Source: Candidatus Leptofilum proximum
GTDB lineage: Bacteria > Chloroflexota > Anaerolineae > Promineifilales > Promineifilaceae
Length of the DNA: 64,000 nucleotides
Reading direction: 5' to 3'
Assembly: GCA_016710325.1 (NCBI GenBank)
Contig: JADJXK010000001.1
Span: 372,001-436,000 of the forward strand
A program made the translations under genes and the position numbers. The notes beneath the pieces were generated by a model. It saw nothing but the letters and a program-made list of their open reading frames with translations, did no database searches and was not told where the DNA came from. This document shows, in pieces, positions 7,714 to 17,213 of the stretch. Numbering within the stretch: position 1 is the first letter of the stretch; each line of letters starts with the position of its first letter.

Positions 7714-9440
7714 GGCGTCTCCACGACCGGCAGCAGCGCCTGGCCATGGGCATCGGCCGTGCCATCGGGGTTCTGCACCGGCAAACGAAGCAGCGTCACC
7801 GGATCATACAATCCCACGGCAATCTGGCTGAGTGCCTCTGCCGACGGCCAGATGAGCTGGTGCCGATCGGCAATGATGACCCCGGCGGGCCAGGTGTCCA
7901 GTGGGTAGCTGTTTTGCACCGGCTGGCTGTCGCTTTGAGCCAGCATTTCACCCGCCGCATTGCGGGTGTGCACAAAAACGGTGGCATTCGCCGACAACGG
8001 CCGTTCCGCCCGCCAGTACAACGTCACCGTCACCACATCTTGCGGCTGGGGCGTGGCCGGTTCAACCGCATAACCCTCCAAAATGATGTCAGTTCCCAGG
8101 CGATGGCCCGCGGGAACGGCCGTTTCCGGCAATTTGTCCAACAACCAATCGCGCCGGGCCAGGAGCTGCGGCATTAGCCACAACCCGTCGGGTGTCCCCT
8201 CAACTGGCTCTGTTACCAGGCGTAAAATGCCGCCCCGACCCTGCCAAACAGTCAAATCCAGGTCCAGCCACTGTGGTGAATCACCCGCGGTAACGGCCGT
8301 TTGGCTCACCCGCTCACCATTAAATTCCACGGCCATCAAGAGTGTGCCCTCGCCCACTGCTTGCAAACCGGTTTGCAAACGGCCGTTCAGCGGCAAATCC
8401 AGTGCGTATTCCAAAGCAGAATCTGCGGGCACGTGGATAGCTGGATAGTCGCCCAGTTCGGTGGTTACCAAGCGTTTTTCCGGCAGCCGCTCGGCGGTCC
8501 ATAAAGCGGCGCTCAGGTCGTTGACGACGCGCAAACCGTGATCGTTGGTTGGTTGGGCAACGGCCGTTACCGCCGCCAGCGGTTCAGGCGATTGCACAAT
8601 GGGCAGGTAGACCCGGCCCGCGCCAAGCTGCCACGCCAGCCCGCCCAGCAGCAGGGCAGCCAACAGCCAACCGCCAACCTGTTTAAGCCGCCCCGCCAGG
8701 AGCCAGACAAAGAGAGCCGCGGTTAACAGCCCCGTTAGCCACAACAACCCGGCAAACACCTGGCCCTTGAACAGGGGCGGTTTGTACTGCCGCAGACGTT
8801 CGCGGAAGAGGTCCGGCAGCAGTTGTTCGCCGAGGGCATCAGCGACGGCCGTTCCCGTCACGTAGGTGCGCAGGTCCAGGTTGCCGGGGCGCGGATATTC
8901 GTTTAGACGCAGCCGCCCGCCCAACCGGTCACCACCCACCACGCGGGTGACGGCCGGACTGCTCTGCGTGGCCTCCGGCGCGGCCAGGGTCACCTGAAAA
9001 GTGTGCCCCTCCGCCTCTTGAATGGTGGGGAAGGTAAAACACACGTAATCGCCCGCCTGCCCGGAAACATCAAGCTGGCCTTCGTAAAGCGGGCCAGCCA
9101 CATCAGACAGGGCAACCATCACGCGACCTGAAGGAGGTGCTTGCAGCCAGAGTTCAACGGCCGTTAAATGATTGGCCCCGCTCACAAACGATTGGCTAAC
9201 AGTGTTGGGCCCGTAAAACGCCACGGGAAACGGTTCCGGCACACCCGGCACTTCCTGCACCTGGGTCCAGGGCCGCGGAAAGAGGTAATGGGCATCGTAA
9301 AACATCGGCACTTGTACCTGAGCGCCCGTGGCGGTGCTGCGCCAGTTGCCAAACGCCAGCAGGAACAACAGAATGATCGCCAGGGCAAGACAAATTGTGA
9401 ATTGTGAATTGTGAATTGTGAATTGTGAAGAGCGTTTCAC
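7710..9440 (-). CDS. Membrane protein with C-terminal beta-rich module
   Basis: 576 residues from a GTG start. An N-terminal membrane helix (ICLALAIILLFLLAFG) is followed by an exported region and a second hydrophobic block near residues 225-270. The C-terminal 130 residues carry the module shared by eleven other proteins here: LYWRAERP, TVFVHTR, then AVGLYD. The family is not recognised. The start lies between two heptamer arrays, and residues 5-14 (SQFTIHNSQF) are encoded by AATTGTG units, so the real start is uncertain. It overlaps the flippase by 4 bp, which points to a role in the same export pathway. Confidence 0.75.
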   Translation of the reverse strand: MKRSSQFTIHNSQFTICLALAIILLFLLAFGNWRSTATGAQVQVPMFYDAHYLFPRPWTQVQEVPGVPEPFPVAFYGPNTVSQSFVSGANHLTAVELWLQAPPSGRVMVALSDVAGPLYEGQLDVSGQAGDYVCFTFPTIQEAEGHTFQVTLAAPEATQSSPAVTRVVGGDRLGGRLRLNEYPRPGNLDLRTYVTGTAVADALGEQLLPDLFRERLRQYKPPLFKGQVFAGLLWLTGLLTAALFVWLLAGRLKQVGGWLLAALLLGGLAWQLGAGRVYLPIVQSPEPLAAVTAVAQPTNDHGLRVVNDLSAALWTAERLPEKRLVTTELGDYPAIHVPADSALEYALDLPLNGRLQTGLQAVGEGTLLMAVEFNGERVSQTAVTAGDSPQWLDLDLTVWQGRGGILRLVTEPVEGTPDGLWLMPQLLARRDWLLDKLPETAVPAGHRLGTDIILEGYAVEPATPQPQDVVTVTLYWRAERPLSANATVFVHTRNAAGEMLAQSDSQPVQNSYPLDTWPAGVIIADRHQLIWPSAEALSQIAVGLYDPVTLLRLPVQNPDGTADAHGQALLPVVETP

Positions 9441-9465
9441 CTTGTCACCTTGTCACCCTGTCATC
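9393..9465. repeat. Two adjoining heptamer arrays (AATTGTG and CCTTGTCA types)
   Basis: Five AATTGTG units stand next to CACCTTGTCACCTTGTCA units. The array covers the junction between two genes and encodes the N-terminus of the downstream one. Confidence 0.8.
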
Positions 9466-9468
9466 CCA

Positions 9469-10947
9469 TCACAGATAATACCGGGGCAAAATATACCCCA
9501 GCAGCGCTACAAAGTTGAACAGGACCATGCCCAGGCGCAAAAGCCAGTGAGCGGCGGGATGCCATCGTTGGGGCAGCCAGAAGAGCAGTCCCAGGGTAAA
9601 AAAGGTGAGCATGGGCACCACCGTGCCCAGCCAGTAACGCCCTTGCAGGCCACGGCCGTTGCCATATTCCCACCAAAACGTGAGGTCGTACACTTGCAGC
9701 AGCAGCACCGGCACCAGAATCGTCAGCGCCAGGAAGAGCCAGACAACCAGCGGCGCCATGCGCTGCCCATTTTGCCACTGGGGGAAGGACGGCCGTTTCG
9801 CCCACCCACGCCCCAACTTCCACGCCAAACCAGCGATGGCCAGAACGGTTAAAACACGGAGCAAATGATACACCCACGGCGGCAGCGGCGTATCCACCCA
9901 GCCAAAATGGGCCCACCAGGTCACAAACAGGCCGCCCCAAACAGACTGGTAATAATCGAGCATGTGGGGCAAAAACTGGTACTCATAAAATGGATTTTGG
10001 ATGATGCGGTGACCTTCCACCACCGGATTGAAGTAAAACAGATCGTGGTTGAGCCGCCAGCTCCGCGCCATCCACCAGGCCGCGGGCGGCAAAATGATGA
10101 CGTTCATCACCACAGCGGCCCAAACGACCGGCCAGCGCGCGCCCTTGCGCCGCCACCAGTCGTACACCACCACCAGGGCCACCAGGGGCACAAAGCCGTT
10201 AATGGTAGGTTTGATGAGAAAGGCAGCGGCGAACGTGAGACCAATGAAGACGGCCGTTGTCACACCCAGCCCATCACGCAGCACCCGCAGGCACAAATAG
10301 ATCAGCAGCGCATACAGCACAAAAAAGAAGCCATCAACGGAAATTACGGCCGTCATCTGCGTCAGCTGCGGGTGAAAGGTGACCAGGATAGGAACGGTCA
10401 GCTGCATGGCCTGGTTGTTGGGGAACAACAGCCGGGCCGTGAGATAAGCTACCAGCACGATGGGACTGCTCAGCAGCACGGCAAAAAGACGCTGCACCTG
10501 CATCCGCACCAGCAAATTCTCCTCATAGCCAACCAGCCGGTAGGGAATGGCCGCCAGCAGGTAATACAGCGGCGTAGCGTGCATCAGCTTGGCCGTGATT
10601 TGGGTCTGGGTGCTGGTGCGGCTGGCCAGCGGCAAACTGTCAAACTCCGCCTCGCGCAGCCCCACGGGTTGATCGCTCCAGCCCTGGCGCTGCTCCGGGT
10701 TGTAGTCCAGCCGTCCCACGTCGGCCAGTTCGCGGGAGAGCGCCACTTCATCCGGCAGCCAGACATCGGCCTCGTCGGGCAGACGGCCGTTTTCGCCAAT
10801 AAACTGAATCACCGCGTAATGATCATCTTCATCCGGCCCCTGCCACAGCGGGAAGGCCAGGCTCCACAGCGCCCCTTTTACCAGCATGATGACCAGCAGC
10901 AGGCCAATAAGCCAGCGTTCCTGCCGGGGCGTAAGCAACTCAGCCAT
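9469..10947 (-). CDS. DUF2142-like GT-C membrane glycosyltransferase
   Basis: 492 residues with about 11 hydrophobic helices. The first extracytoplasmic loop holds an acidic motif QGPDEDDHY (Asp39-Glu40, Asp41-Asp42, His43), placed like the catalytic loop of GT-C enzymes. The following MHATPLYYLLAAIPY resembles the 'PPLYY' stretch of DUF2142 and GT39 proteins. These enzymes use polyprenyl-phosphate sugars outside the cytoplasmic membrane. Unlike most large membrane proteins here it lacks the C-terminal beta-rich module. Its start overlaps the end of the methyltransferase gene upstream by 8 bp. Confidence 0.8.
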   Translation of the reverse strand: MAELLTPRQERWLIGLLLVIMLVKGALWSLAFPLWQGPDEDDHYAVIQFIGENGRLPDEADVWLPDEVALSRELADVGRLDYNPEQRQGWSDQPVGLREAEFDSLPLASRTSTQTQITAKLMHATPLYYLLAAIPYRLVGYEENLLVRMQVQRLFAVLLSSPIVLVAYLTARLLFPNNQAMQLTVPILVTFHPQLTQMTAVISVDGFFFVLYALLIYLCLRVLRDGLGVTTAVFIGLTFAAAFLIKPTINGFVPLVALVVVYDWWRRKGARWPVVWAAVVMNVIILPPAAWWMARSWRLNHDLFYFNPVVEGHRIIQNPFYEYQFLPHMLDYYQSVWGGLFVTWWAHFGWVDTPLPPWVYHLLRVLTVLAIAGLAWKLGRGWAKRPSFPQWQNGQRMAPLVVWLFLALTILVPVLLLQVYDLTFWWEYGNGRGLQGRYWLGTVVPMLTFFTLGLLFWLPQRWHPAAHWLLRLGMVLFNFVALLGYILPRYYL

Positions 10948-11629
10948 CTTTCACCGCCACGTAAAAACAGTGCGCCGACTGCTTCCGAAACGCCCTCACC
11001 ACAAGCTGTTCAATGGCCACAAACAGCGGCGTGATTTTTTCCATCAGCGCAAAATGATCCGGCAAAATTTCCCACAGCCAGAACAGCACGCTGTACTGGT
11101 CGGCCGTTTCTACCCGCAAGCCGTGACGCGCCAGCCGCTCTTTCAGCTCCGCAAAATAAAACGGAGCATTGATCTCATCGCCCATCCATTTGGGGTACAG
11201 CCGCCGCCCCCAGCGAATGATGGGGTTGTCTTCGGCCGTTTCCACCAGGAAGAGCACGCCGCCGGGCTTCAGACAGCGGTGCACTTCATCCAGCGCCTGG
11301 GTCACGTCGCCAATGTGGTGCAGCACGTGCTGAATGTAGATAATGTCGAAGGTTTCACGGGCAAAGGGCAGCTGCAAGCCAGAGGCGATAGCCACCGGTC
11401 CGTGATGGGCGGCCAGCTGCACCCGCTTCGGCACCACGTCGATGCCGTAGGGGGAACGGCCGTACTGCCGAAAGCGGCTCATGTTCCACCCGGCGGCACA
11501 GCCCAGGTCCAAAATTACCGGGGCGGGCACAGATAAAAATATCTTTTTCTCTACAGCAAAATAGGGCAAAACTTTGTAGCGGCTCGCCGACCAATTTTCC
11601 CCAAACGTAACGGGTTTGCGGTAATCCAT
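10940..11629 (-). CDS. Class I SAM-dependent methyltransferase
   Basis: 229 residues from the ATG at 11629 (MDYRKPV). A TTG three codons earlier is possible but has no support. SAM motif I is clear (VILDLGCAAGWN, Asp41 to Gly48), and motif post-I and motif IV follow (IYIQHVLHHIGD, then LKPGGVLFLVE). This matches the methyltransferase 11/UbiE-like group, soluble enzymes that methylate sugars, lipids or quinones. It sits between two glycosyltransferases and overlaps the downstream gene by 8 bp, so a sugar or lipid-carrier substrate is likely by context. Confidence 0.88.
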   Translation of the reverse strand: MDYRKPVTFGENWSASRYKVLPYFAVEKKIFLSVPAPVILDLGCAAGWNMSRFRQYGRSPYGIDVVPKRVQLAAHHGPVAIASGLQLPFARETFDIIYIQHVLHHIGDVTQALDEVHRCLKPGGVLFLVETAEDNPIIRWGRRLYPKWMGDEINAPFYFAELKERLARHGLRVETADQYSVLFWLWEILPDHFALMEKITPLFVAIEQLVVRAFRKQSAHCFYVAVKDG

Positions 11630-11645
11630 GGGAATCAATGAGGGA

Positions 11646-11701
11646 TCGTGAAACGTGATGCGTGAAACGTGATTCTCTCACGCATCACGTTTCACGCATC
11701 A
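11646..11701. repeat. Heptamer array with inverted arms (CGTGAAA type)
   Basis: TCGTGAAACGTGATGCGTG is followed by CACGCATCACGTTTCACG. Same units as the core of the elements at 23676 and 50061, but without their ends. Confidence 0.8.
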
Positions 11702-12495
11702 TTCTTAAAGTTAACCGACAACGGCTTGTTCAGCTCTGCCCTGCCGCGGTGGGTGGGTTTAAACAGGTCAAACTGCCAGATTTTGAGCCGGTGCAGCAAA
11801 TAGCGCCAGGCCACCCACAGCGTTTTTAGTCCGTAAACCGTGCTGGCCGTAAAGCTGATGGAGGACGCTTCATTAAAATATTTGGTGCTGACCGGCACTT
11901 CAGCAAAACGAAAACCAAAATGTTTCGCCTGGAAGATCATCTCCGTATCAAAGGCAAAGTCATTGGAGTTGCGCAAAAAGGGCACCGTTTCCAGCAGGTT
12001 GCGGCTGTATGCCCGGTAACCGGTATGGCACTCTGAAAGATTTGTTCCCATAACCAGGTTCTCGGCCCCCGTTAAGAAACGATTGGCCAGGTATTTGTAA
12101 CGCGGCATGCCGCCCGCCAGCGCACCACGCGGCGGTAAAAAGCGTGATCCTAACACAAACTCCCCTTTGCCTTCACGAATGGCGGCAATCATGTCGGGGA
12201 TAATTTTTGGATCGTACTGGCCGTCGGGGTGCAGCATGATGACGATATCAGCGTTGAGGCGCAGGGCTTCCATGTAGCATGTTTTTTGGTTGGCGCCATA
12301 ACCAGCGTTGTGCGGGTGAATAATCAGGTCGAGATCGAGTTCCTGGGCGATGACGGCCGTATTATCAATGCTGCCATCATCCACCAAAATGACCTGGTCC
12401 ACATAATGCGCCGGGATACTGCGATACGTTTCTTCGAGGGTTTCAGCCGCATTGTACGCCGGCATGACCACCACTACATTTTTCTTTTCTGTCAT
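11692..12495 (-). CDS. DPM1-like family 2 glycosyltransferase
   Basis: 267 residues from the ATG at 12495 (MTEKKNVVVVMPAYN). The open frame continues upstream, but that part overlaps the previous gene. The nucleotide-binding strand ends in VDDGSIDNT (Asp39-Asp40), and the metal site is MLHPDGQYDP (Asp91). This is typical of enzymes that make polyprenyl-phosphate mannose or glucose, or of related GT2 proteins without membrane anchors. It overlaps the end of the large fusion gene by 53 bp, so the two are probably co-expressed. It could supply the lipid-linked donor sugar used by the GT-C enzymes that follow. Confidence 0.86.
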   Translation of the reverse strand: MTEKKNVVVVMPAYNAAETLEETYRSIPAHYVDQVILVDDGSIDNTAVIAQELDLDLIIHPHNAGYGANQKTCYMEALRLNADIVIMLHPDGQYDPKIIPDMIAAIREGKGEFVLGSRFLPPRGALAGGMPRYKYLANRFLTGAENLVMGTNLSECHTGYRAYSRNLLETVPFLRNSNDFAFDTEMIFQAKHFGFRFAEVPVSTKYFNEASSISFTASTVYGLKTLWVAWRYLLHRLKIWQFDLFKPTHRGRAELNKPLSVNFKNDA

Positions 12496-14656
12496 AAAAA
12501 GTGCTCCACTGAAACCTGTTCTGTTTTCCCAATGACCAGCCGGTACAGGACTGCAAAGCCTGGGTAATAATGGCTTGTTCCTTCTCGGCCAATGGTATTT
12601 TATTGGCATCTTCAAGCTGCTCCAAAAGCAATTTGTAGGGCGGGAAGCCCTCAACCGCTTGCTGGCGCTGGACCACAAACTGGATGACTTTAGCGGCAGG
12701 AACGGCCGTCATCGCCCCACTCCCTTCAACCAGCAGCACTACCTCTTTCAGATCGGCCGTATCCGCCAGCCGCACGTCAGGCTGCACCGCCTGAATAGGC
12801 CACTTGGGCGGCAGCCACAACCGCTGCCACAAAATGTTGAGGGTGGCCACTGGCCAGCCGCGCTGGCTCAGCTGGAGGCCAATCCGGCGGCCCAAACGCC
12901 AGTACAGCAAGTTTTGCAGCCAGAGCGAACCATGTTTGCCAGAACCGCCGCCGGATGAGTGGCGCAGCAGGGGCGCCGTGACGGTGATGGGCTTGGGGAA
13001 GCTGTAGAGACGGCCGTTCCCCGCCAAAATGGCAAAATCATCGGACATAAACGCATACTCGCCCTGCCTGGTTGCCTGGAGAACCGCTTCCGTCTTGCCT
13101 TCATCCCCTTCCGGTACGATGAGCGTGGCCACATTTTTTTGGGCCACAGACGCGCCATAGACCATCACATAGCCTCGCTGCACCAGCGCCCAGCGCAGCA
13201 CCGGTTCCACCACACTTTTGTACAGGGCAAAAGGAGCGGCGCCCAGGAGCGGCGAAATCACAATTTCACTGAAATTGTCGCCCGGCAGCACCACCAAACC
13301 AAAGCCAAACCGGCTCAACCGCTCGTTGTACAGAATGGCGCCCGGCTGTGGTGTGGGCGTACCAAACCGGTCCACGCGGATTTGAATATCCACGTGCAGC
13401 AGCGGTTCCGCCACGTGAAAATAGGCCAGCTCCGGCAGCGGCGTTTGCGACTCGATGCGCAGGATACCGTGAAGGTTGTAGCGATAGATACCCGGCTGCC
13501 ACATGGTCATGCCGCGCCGCGAAAAAACCCACTGCTCAGAAATGGTGTAACGCGCCACGCTCTCCACCAGAACCGCCAGCAGGATGGCACTAACCGGGGA
13601 CCAGTTCCAGGCGGAAATCAGCAAAATCAGCAGGGGAAGGCGCACTAGCAGCAGAGAAAACTGGTTGGTGACCCAAAAGCGGCGCAGGCTGGGCCAGCCG
13701 GGCACGGGATGCCCCCCGCCCAAAACCCACTTCTCCGTCAGGAAAAAGCGCAGCAAAAGCACAAGCTGGGCAGCGATAAACGCCGTTGCCCAATACGGCA
13801 GGTTAACCGACTGCTGGCCCAGGGCAAAAGCGGCCGTATCCATCACCAGGCTCAGCAGCGCCACCAGCACCAGCCGGGGAAATGACTGGTTTGCCGTCAG
13901 CCGCAGCCGCAGCAGGTGGCGGAAAAAGTTCATGCCTTCCTGGAAATCTGCCTTGCTTTCGCCCTGGTGGCGGCTGGCAAAATCAAAGAAGATTTCGGAA
14001 ACGCGCAGGCCGGGGCAGCGAATCAGGATCTCCAGCAAGATTTTGAAGCCGTTGGGGCGGAGTACGGCCGTATCCACCGCCGCCCGCTGCACCAAAAACA
14101 GCCCCGTCAGCGGATCAGAAACGTTGCGCAGCAAACGGGGAAACCAGGCGCGAGCCAGTAGGGTCAGCAGCTGTGAGGTCATCGCCCGCTTGCGGCTTAA
14201 CCCCAGCGGCCCAAAGAAATCGCACTTCCGGCTGCCTATCACAATATCGGCGCGTGCCTCGACGGCCCGAGCCAGCAGCGCTGGCACCAGTTCCGGGGGA
14301 TGCTGCAAATCGGCATCCATGACGCACAGCCAGGTGCCCTGGGCTGCACCAAACCCTTCCACGACGGCGCCGCTTAAACCATTGCGCCGTTCTGGGGGCC
14401 GGGCAATCAGCCGCACGGCAAAAGGGAAATCGGCCGCGGCCTGGGCCACCGCCTCAGGCGTGTTGTCTGTGCTGTCGTCAACAAACAGCACCTCCACGGC
14501 ATGCGGGTCAATGTCTGCTGACAAAGCAGCCCCCAACCGCTTGAGCAGGGGCACAATGTTTTGCGACTCGTTGCGTGTGGGAATGACAAGGGAGACCAGG
14601 ATTTGCTCCTGGGGGACGGCCGTTTTCTGCTGCGTTTCCATGTCTAAGCGTGGCAT
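12443..14656 (-). CDS. Three-part protein: GT2 (DPM1-like) + GtrA + HPr-kinase-like domain
   Basis: 737 residues from the ATG at 14656, which has GAAGGAAG at good spacing; a TTG six codons earlier is less likely. Residues about 17-240 are a GT2 domain (VIPTRNES, FVDDSTDNT, DADLQHPPE). Residues about 260-385 are a GtrA membrane domain with the repeated pattern RFFLTEKWV and RYTISEQWVF. Residues about 395-690 look like the HPr-kinase/SerK-type fold found in surface-polysaccharide clusters: YGASVAQKN, a degenerate P-loop PEGDEGKT (about 515-522, Pro where Gly is usual) and MSDDFAIL (538-540). GT2-GtrA fusions make and flip polyprenyl-linked sugars. The third domain is an unusual addition, and its activity is uncertain because the P-loop is altered. 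Confidence 0.83.
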   Translation of the reverse strand: MPRLDMETQQKTAVPQEQILVSLVIPTRNESQNIVPLLKRLGAALSADIDPHAVEVLFVDDSTDNTPEAVAQAAADFPFAVRLIARPPERRNGLSGAVVEGFGAAQGTWLCVMDADLQHPPELVPALLARAVEARADIVIGSRKCDFFGPLGLSRKRAMTSQLLTLLARAWFPRLLRNVSDPLTGLFLVQRAAVDTAVLRPNGFKILLEILIRCPGLRVSEIFFDFASRHQGESKADFQEGMNFFRHLLRLRLTANQSFPRLVLVALLSLVMDTAAFALGQQSVNLPYWATAFIAAQLVLLLRFFLTEKWVLGGGHPVPGWPSLRRFWVTNQFSLLLVRLPLLILLISAWNWSPVSAILLAVLVESVARYTISEQWVFSRRGMTMWQPGIYRYNLHGILRIESQTPLPELAYFHVAEPLLHVDIQIRVDRFGTPTPQPGAILYNERLSRFGFGLVVLPGDNFSEIVISPLLGAAPFALYKSVVEPVLRWALVQRGYVMVYGASVAQKNVATLIVPEGDEGKTEAVLQATRQGEYAFMSDDFAILAGNGRLYSFPKPITVTAPLLRHSSGGGSGKHGSLWLQNLLYWRLGRRIGLQLSQRGWPVATLNILWQRLWLPPKWPIQAVQPDVRLADTADLKEVVLLVEGSGAMTAVPAAKVIQFVVQRQQAVEGFPPYKLLLEQLEDANKIPLAEKEQAIITQALQSCTGWSLGKQNRFQWSTFYDRKEKCSGGHAGVQCG

Positions 14657-14730
14657 ACCAATCTTCCTTCTCAAAGTCGGAGGGTATCTTATCTTGCTTT
14701 AAACAGGGCGTCCAACGGCCGTGGGCTATT

Positions 14731-14852
14731 GGGTCTACGAACAAGTTGTCATTAAATTTCACGCCAAGTCGCAAAGACGCAAATTTTTCCCCTTTACCCT
14801 TTGCGTCTTTGCGGGAGTTAATTGCTTTGCCTGACAAGTTGTTCGTGCACCC
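14731..14852. mobile_element. Palindromic element family A, copy 1 (MITE-like)
   Basis: The 122 bp element has imperfect terminal inverted repeats of about 21 bp (left GGGTCTACGAACAAGTTGTC, right end TTGTTCGTGCACCC) around a CGCAAAG hairpin core. The bases just outside are GGGCTATT on the left and GAGCTATT on the right, a probable 6-7 bp target duplication. The stop codon of the next gene lies in the right flank. No coding capacity. A second copy is at 49965. Confidence 0.75.
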
Positions 14853-14855
14853 GAG

Positions 14856-17213
14856 CTATTCACCAATTTCTATCGTCTGGAGCAGCACCCGATCGGTGGT
14901 GGTGCCGTTCACCGGCAAGGAGAGACGAGCGCCATCAACCGTGTGGTACAGGCCAAGCTGGAGGGCGTAGGCGCCAGCCGCCAGATCGGCAGGCAGCGGA
15001 ATGACGTGCAGTTGGGCAAACGCATCACCCGGCTGTAACCACTGCCAGGCCACGTCCAGACCGTCGTGCTGGCTGATGAGCTGGCCTGTCTCATCCAGCA
15101 AATGCACAAAAATCTTTACGTCGTCCTGGGGCGGCTGGAGCACTTCCCAGTAGCCCAGCAGCGCCAGCGACCCGTCTGAAGCTGTCACCTGGTAGCCGGA
15201 CAGGGTAAACGCGCCCTCAAAAACGGGTCGCTCAGCCAATGACTGCCACTGTTCGGCTCCCGCCACTGCTTCAGGCGACCAGCCAAAATCGGCCGTAACT
15301 TCCGGGCGATTTAGCGCATCGGCAAAGGCTGAGGGGCTCCACTGGTACAACCCATACCGCCAGGTTGCACCGTCCAACGCCTGACTGCCTGTGAGTACAG
15401 GGCCAGATTCGGGATACAGGGCAGTCAGCAGCGGATTTTGTGGTAAGTGGCCGTCGCCTACGGCCGTCCACACCTCGTCACTGCCGCCAGCGGGCCAAAG
15501 CAGGCTGGTGCGAGCGTCAAACCAACGCAGCTGGACATCGTTCGACTGAAAGGCAGCGGTGAAATCGCCGGGCGCAATCATCGCCGGGCCAATGCCCGAG
15601 AGCCCCAATCCCACCGCCGGGCCGGTAGCGGGCACTTCGTACACAAACAGCGAGTACCTGATGCGCTCCACTGGCTCACGATCCTGGAACCAGTTGAAAC
15701 GATCTGGGTTTTTCAGGTAAACGCCTTGCAGCTGCGTGGCGCTCAAAACATAAGTTCCCGCAGCGGGCACGGCAGGATAAAATGGGTCCGTTAAAGGATC
15801 TTCACGGCCATGCGGCCAGATGGGCATGGGACGGCCGTTTTTAATGTCATAAACCTCAAGCGGCACGCTGCCCAACCAGGCCACCTGGTACGGCTCCGGC
15901 AAATGGGTGCGCTCAAAATCGGCCAGGGCGGCCAAATCCTGCCCCCAATCCAGGTTGGAATCCACCGCCACGCGCCAGCCGCTGCCCGGCCCGCCAGCCA
16001 GCTGGTTAAAAAACGCCAGGTAGTGGGGATGCAGCCAGGCGCTTTCCACCACCAGCCAGAGCAGTCCCAAACCGAGTGCCCAACGGCCACGAGTCCTGAC
16101 CTGGGGCCAGATTCCGCCCATCAGCACAAACAGCAATGGCAAAATGGGCAGCAAGTAGCGGTAGCCGATGTTCACCCGGCTGATGAGGCTGGCCCCGGCA
16201 ATGCCGCCCACCAGCAGCCAGACCCACACCTGCGGCCAGGACCACGGCCAACGCCGAATAAACAAAAACAAACCCACCCCAACCAGCAAGAGCAGCGGCA
16301 GCGGCGTTTTGACGGCAAAGAGCACCGGGAAGTAAAACCACCAGCCCCCCACATTCACCTGCCCCAACAAAAACGACGAATGCCCCTCCGTCTGGTGGGC
16401 TTGTTGCAGCGAAAAATCCATCTGCAGGGCGGCCCAATCGAAGCGGTAAATCAGCAAGAAAACCATGGCGCCCAGCAGCAGCCAACCGGCCACCTCCAGC
16501 AAGGCCCGTCCCCATGCTGGCCGCTTCGGCCCTGCCACCTGACGCCACACAGCGGCCAGAACCAGGGCGGGCGCCAGGATAATGCCGGAAAACTTGCTGG
16601 CAAAGGCCAGCCCAACCGCCGCTCCCACCCACACGTAGTGCCGCCCACTGGGGTAACTGCCAGCATCCTGATTGGTCCAATAGCGCCACACGGCGTAGGC
16701 AGCCAGGGACATAAAAACGGCCGTTCCCAAATCCGTCGTTGCCAGGGAAGCATGTGCCAGCACGTTGGGATCAAACGTGTACAATGCGAGGGTGAGCAGT
16801 CCTGCCTCCCGCCCAAACCATTGGCCCGCCCAGCGGACCAGCAGCGCCCCCAGCAGGAGGGCCAGCCAGATGACCGCCAGCCGCCCCACCAGCACCATTT
16901 GCAGCCCGTTGTCATTGGCCTGCCAGAAAAATTGCTGGCCAATCATCAACCAGTCCTGGAAAACCGGCCCGCTCACCTCCGGCGGCAGCATGGGGGTAAA
17001 CGTCAGGCGCAGCGGCACGCCAATGAGGGCATTCACCAGGGGCGGATTTTGCACCACGCTTAGCAGCGGCCACTGGCGCCAGAAAACAAGGCCTTGCAGC
17101 ACGTGCAGCGGCTCATCAAACGTGGCGGAGAGGGTAACGGCCGTATGCACCAATCGCCCCCAAAAGAGCAGCAGAAGGGAAACGGCCGTCAGGCGGAAAA
17201 GTCGTTTCCTCAT
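14856..17213 (-). CDS. GT39/PMT-like GT-C glycosyltransferase with C-terminal module
   Basis: 785 residues. The first extracytoplasmic loop carries SATFDEPLH with Asp33-Glu34, the expected catalytic acidic pair of GT39/PMT enzymes. About 11 membrane helices follow. Near residue 415 comes the segment VAVDSNLDWGQDL, then WLGSVPLEVY and the GTYVLSATQLQGVY region, shared by five paralogs in this window. The C-terminal 130 residues (about 655-785) form the beta-rich module: GYWEV, IFVHLLDE, SQHDGLD, GLYHTV. The enzyme would move a sugar from a polyprenyl-phosphate donor outside the membrane; sugar and acceptor are unknown. It is divergent from the beta-propeller gene. Confidence 0.85.
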   Translation of the reverse strand: MRKRLFRLTAVSLLLLFWGRLVHTAVTLSATFDEPLHVLQGLVFWRQWPLLSVVQNPPLVNALIGVPLRLTFTPMLPPEVSGPVFQDWLMIGQQFFWQANDNGLQMVLVGRLAVIWLALLLGALLVRWAGQWFGREAGLLTLALYTFDPNVLAHASLATTDLGTAVFMSLAAYAVWRYWTNQDAGSYPSGRHYVWVGAAVGLAFASKFSGIILAPALVLAAVWRQVAGPKRPAWGRALLEVAGWLLLGAMVFLLIYRFDWAALQMDFSLQQAHQTEGHSSFLLGQVNVGGWWFYFPVLFAVKTPLPLLLLVGVGLFLFIRRWPWSWPQVWVWLLVGGIAGASLISRVNIGYRYLLPILPLLFVLMGGIWPQVRTRGRWALGLGLLWLVVESAWLHPHYLAFFNQLAGGPGSGWRVAVDSNLDWGQDLAALADFERTHLPEPYQVAWLGSVPLEVYDIKNGRPMPIWPHGREDPLTDPFYPAVPAAGTYVLSATQLQGVYLKNPDRFNWFQDREPVERIRYSLFVYEVPATGPAVGLGLSGIGPAMIAPGDFTAAFQSNDVQLRWFDARTSLLWPAGGSDEVWTAVGDGHLPQNPLLTALYPESGPVLTGSQALDGATWRYGLYQWSPSAFADALNRPEVTADFGWSPEAVAGAEQWQSLAERPVFEGAFTLSGYQVTASDGSLALLGYWEVLQPPQDDVKIFVHLLDETGQLISQHDGLDVAWQWLQPGDAFAQLHVIPLPADLAAGAYALQLGLYHTVDGARLSLPVNGTTTDRVLLQTIEIGE

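Noticed and set aside
9865..11034. Plus-strand open frame of 389 codons
   Set aside because: Antisense to the DUF2142-like and methyltransferase genes; no recognisable domain.
12443..12495. Frameshift between the fusion gene and the DPM1-like gene
   Set aside because: The 53 bp overlap could suggest an error, but both proteins are complete for their domains, and the second has a normal start motif at its ATG.
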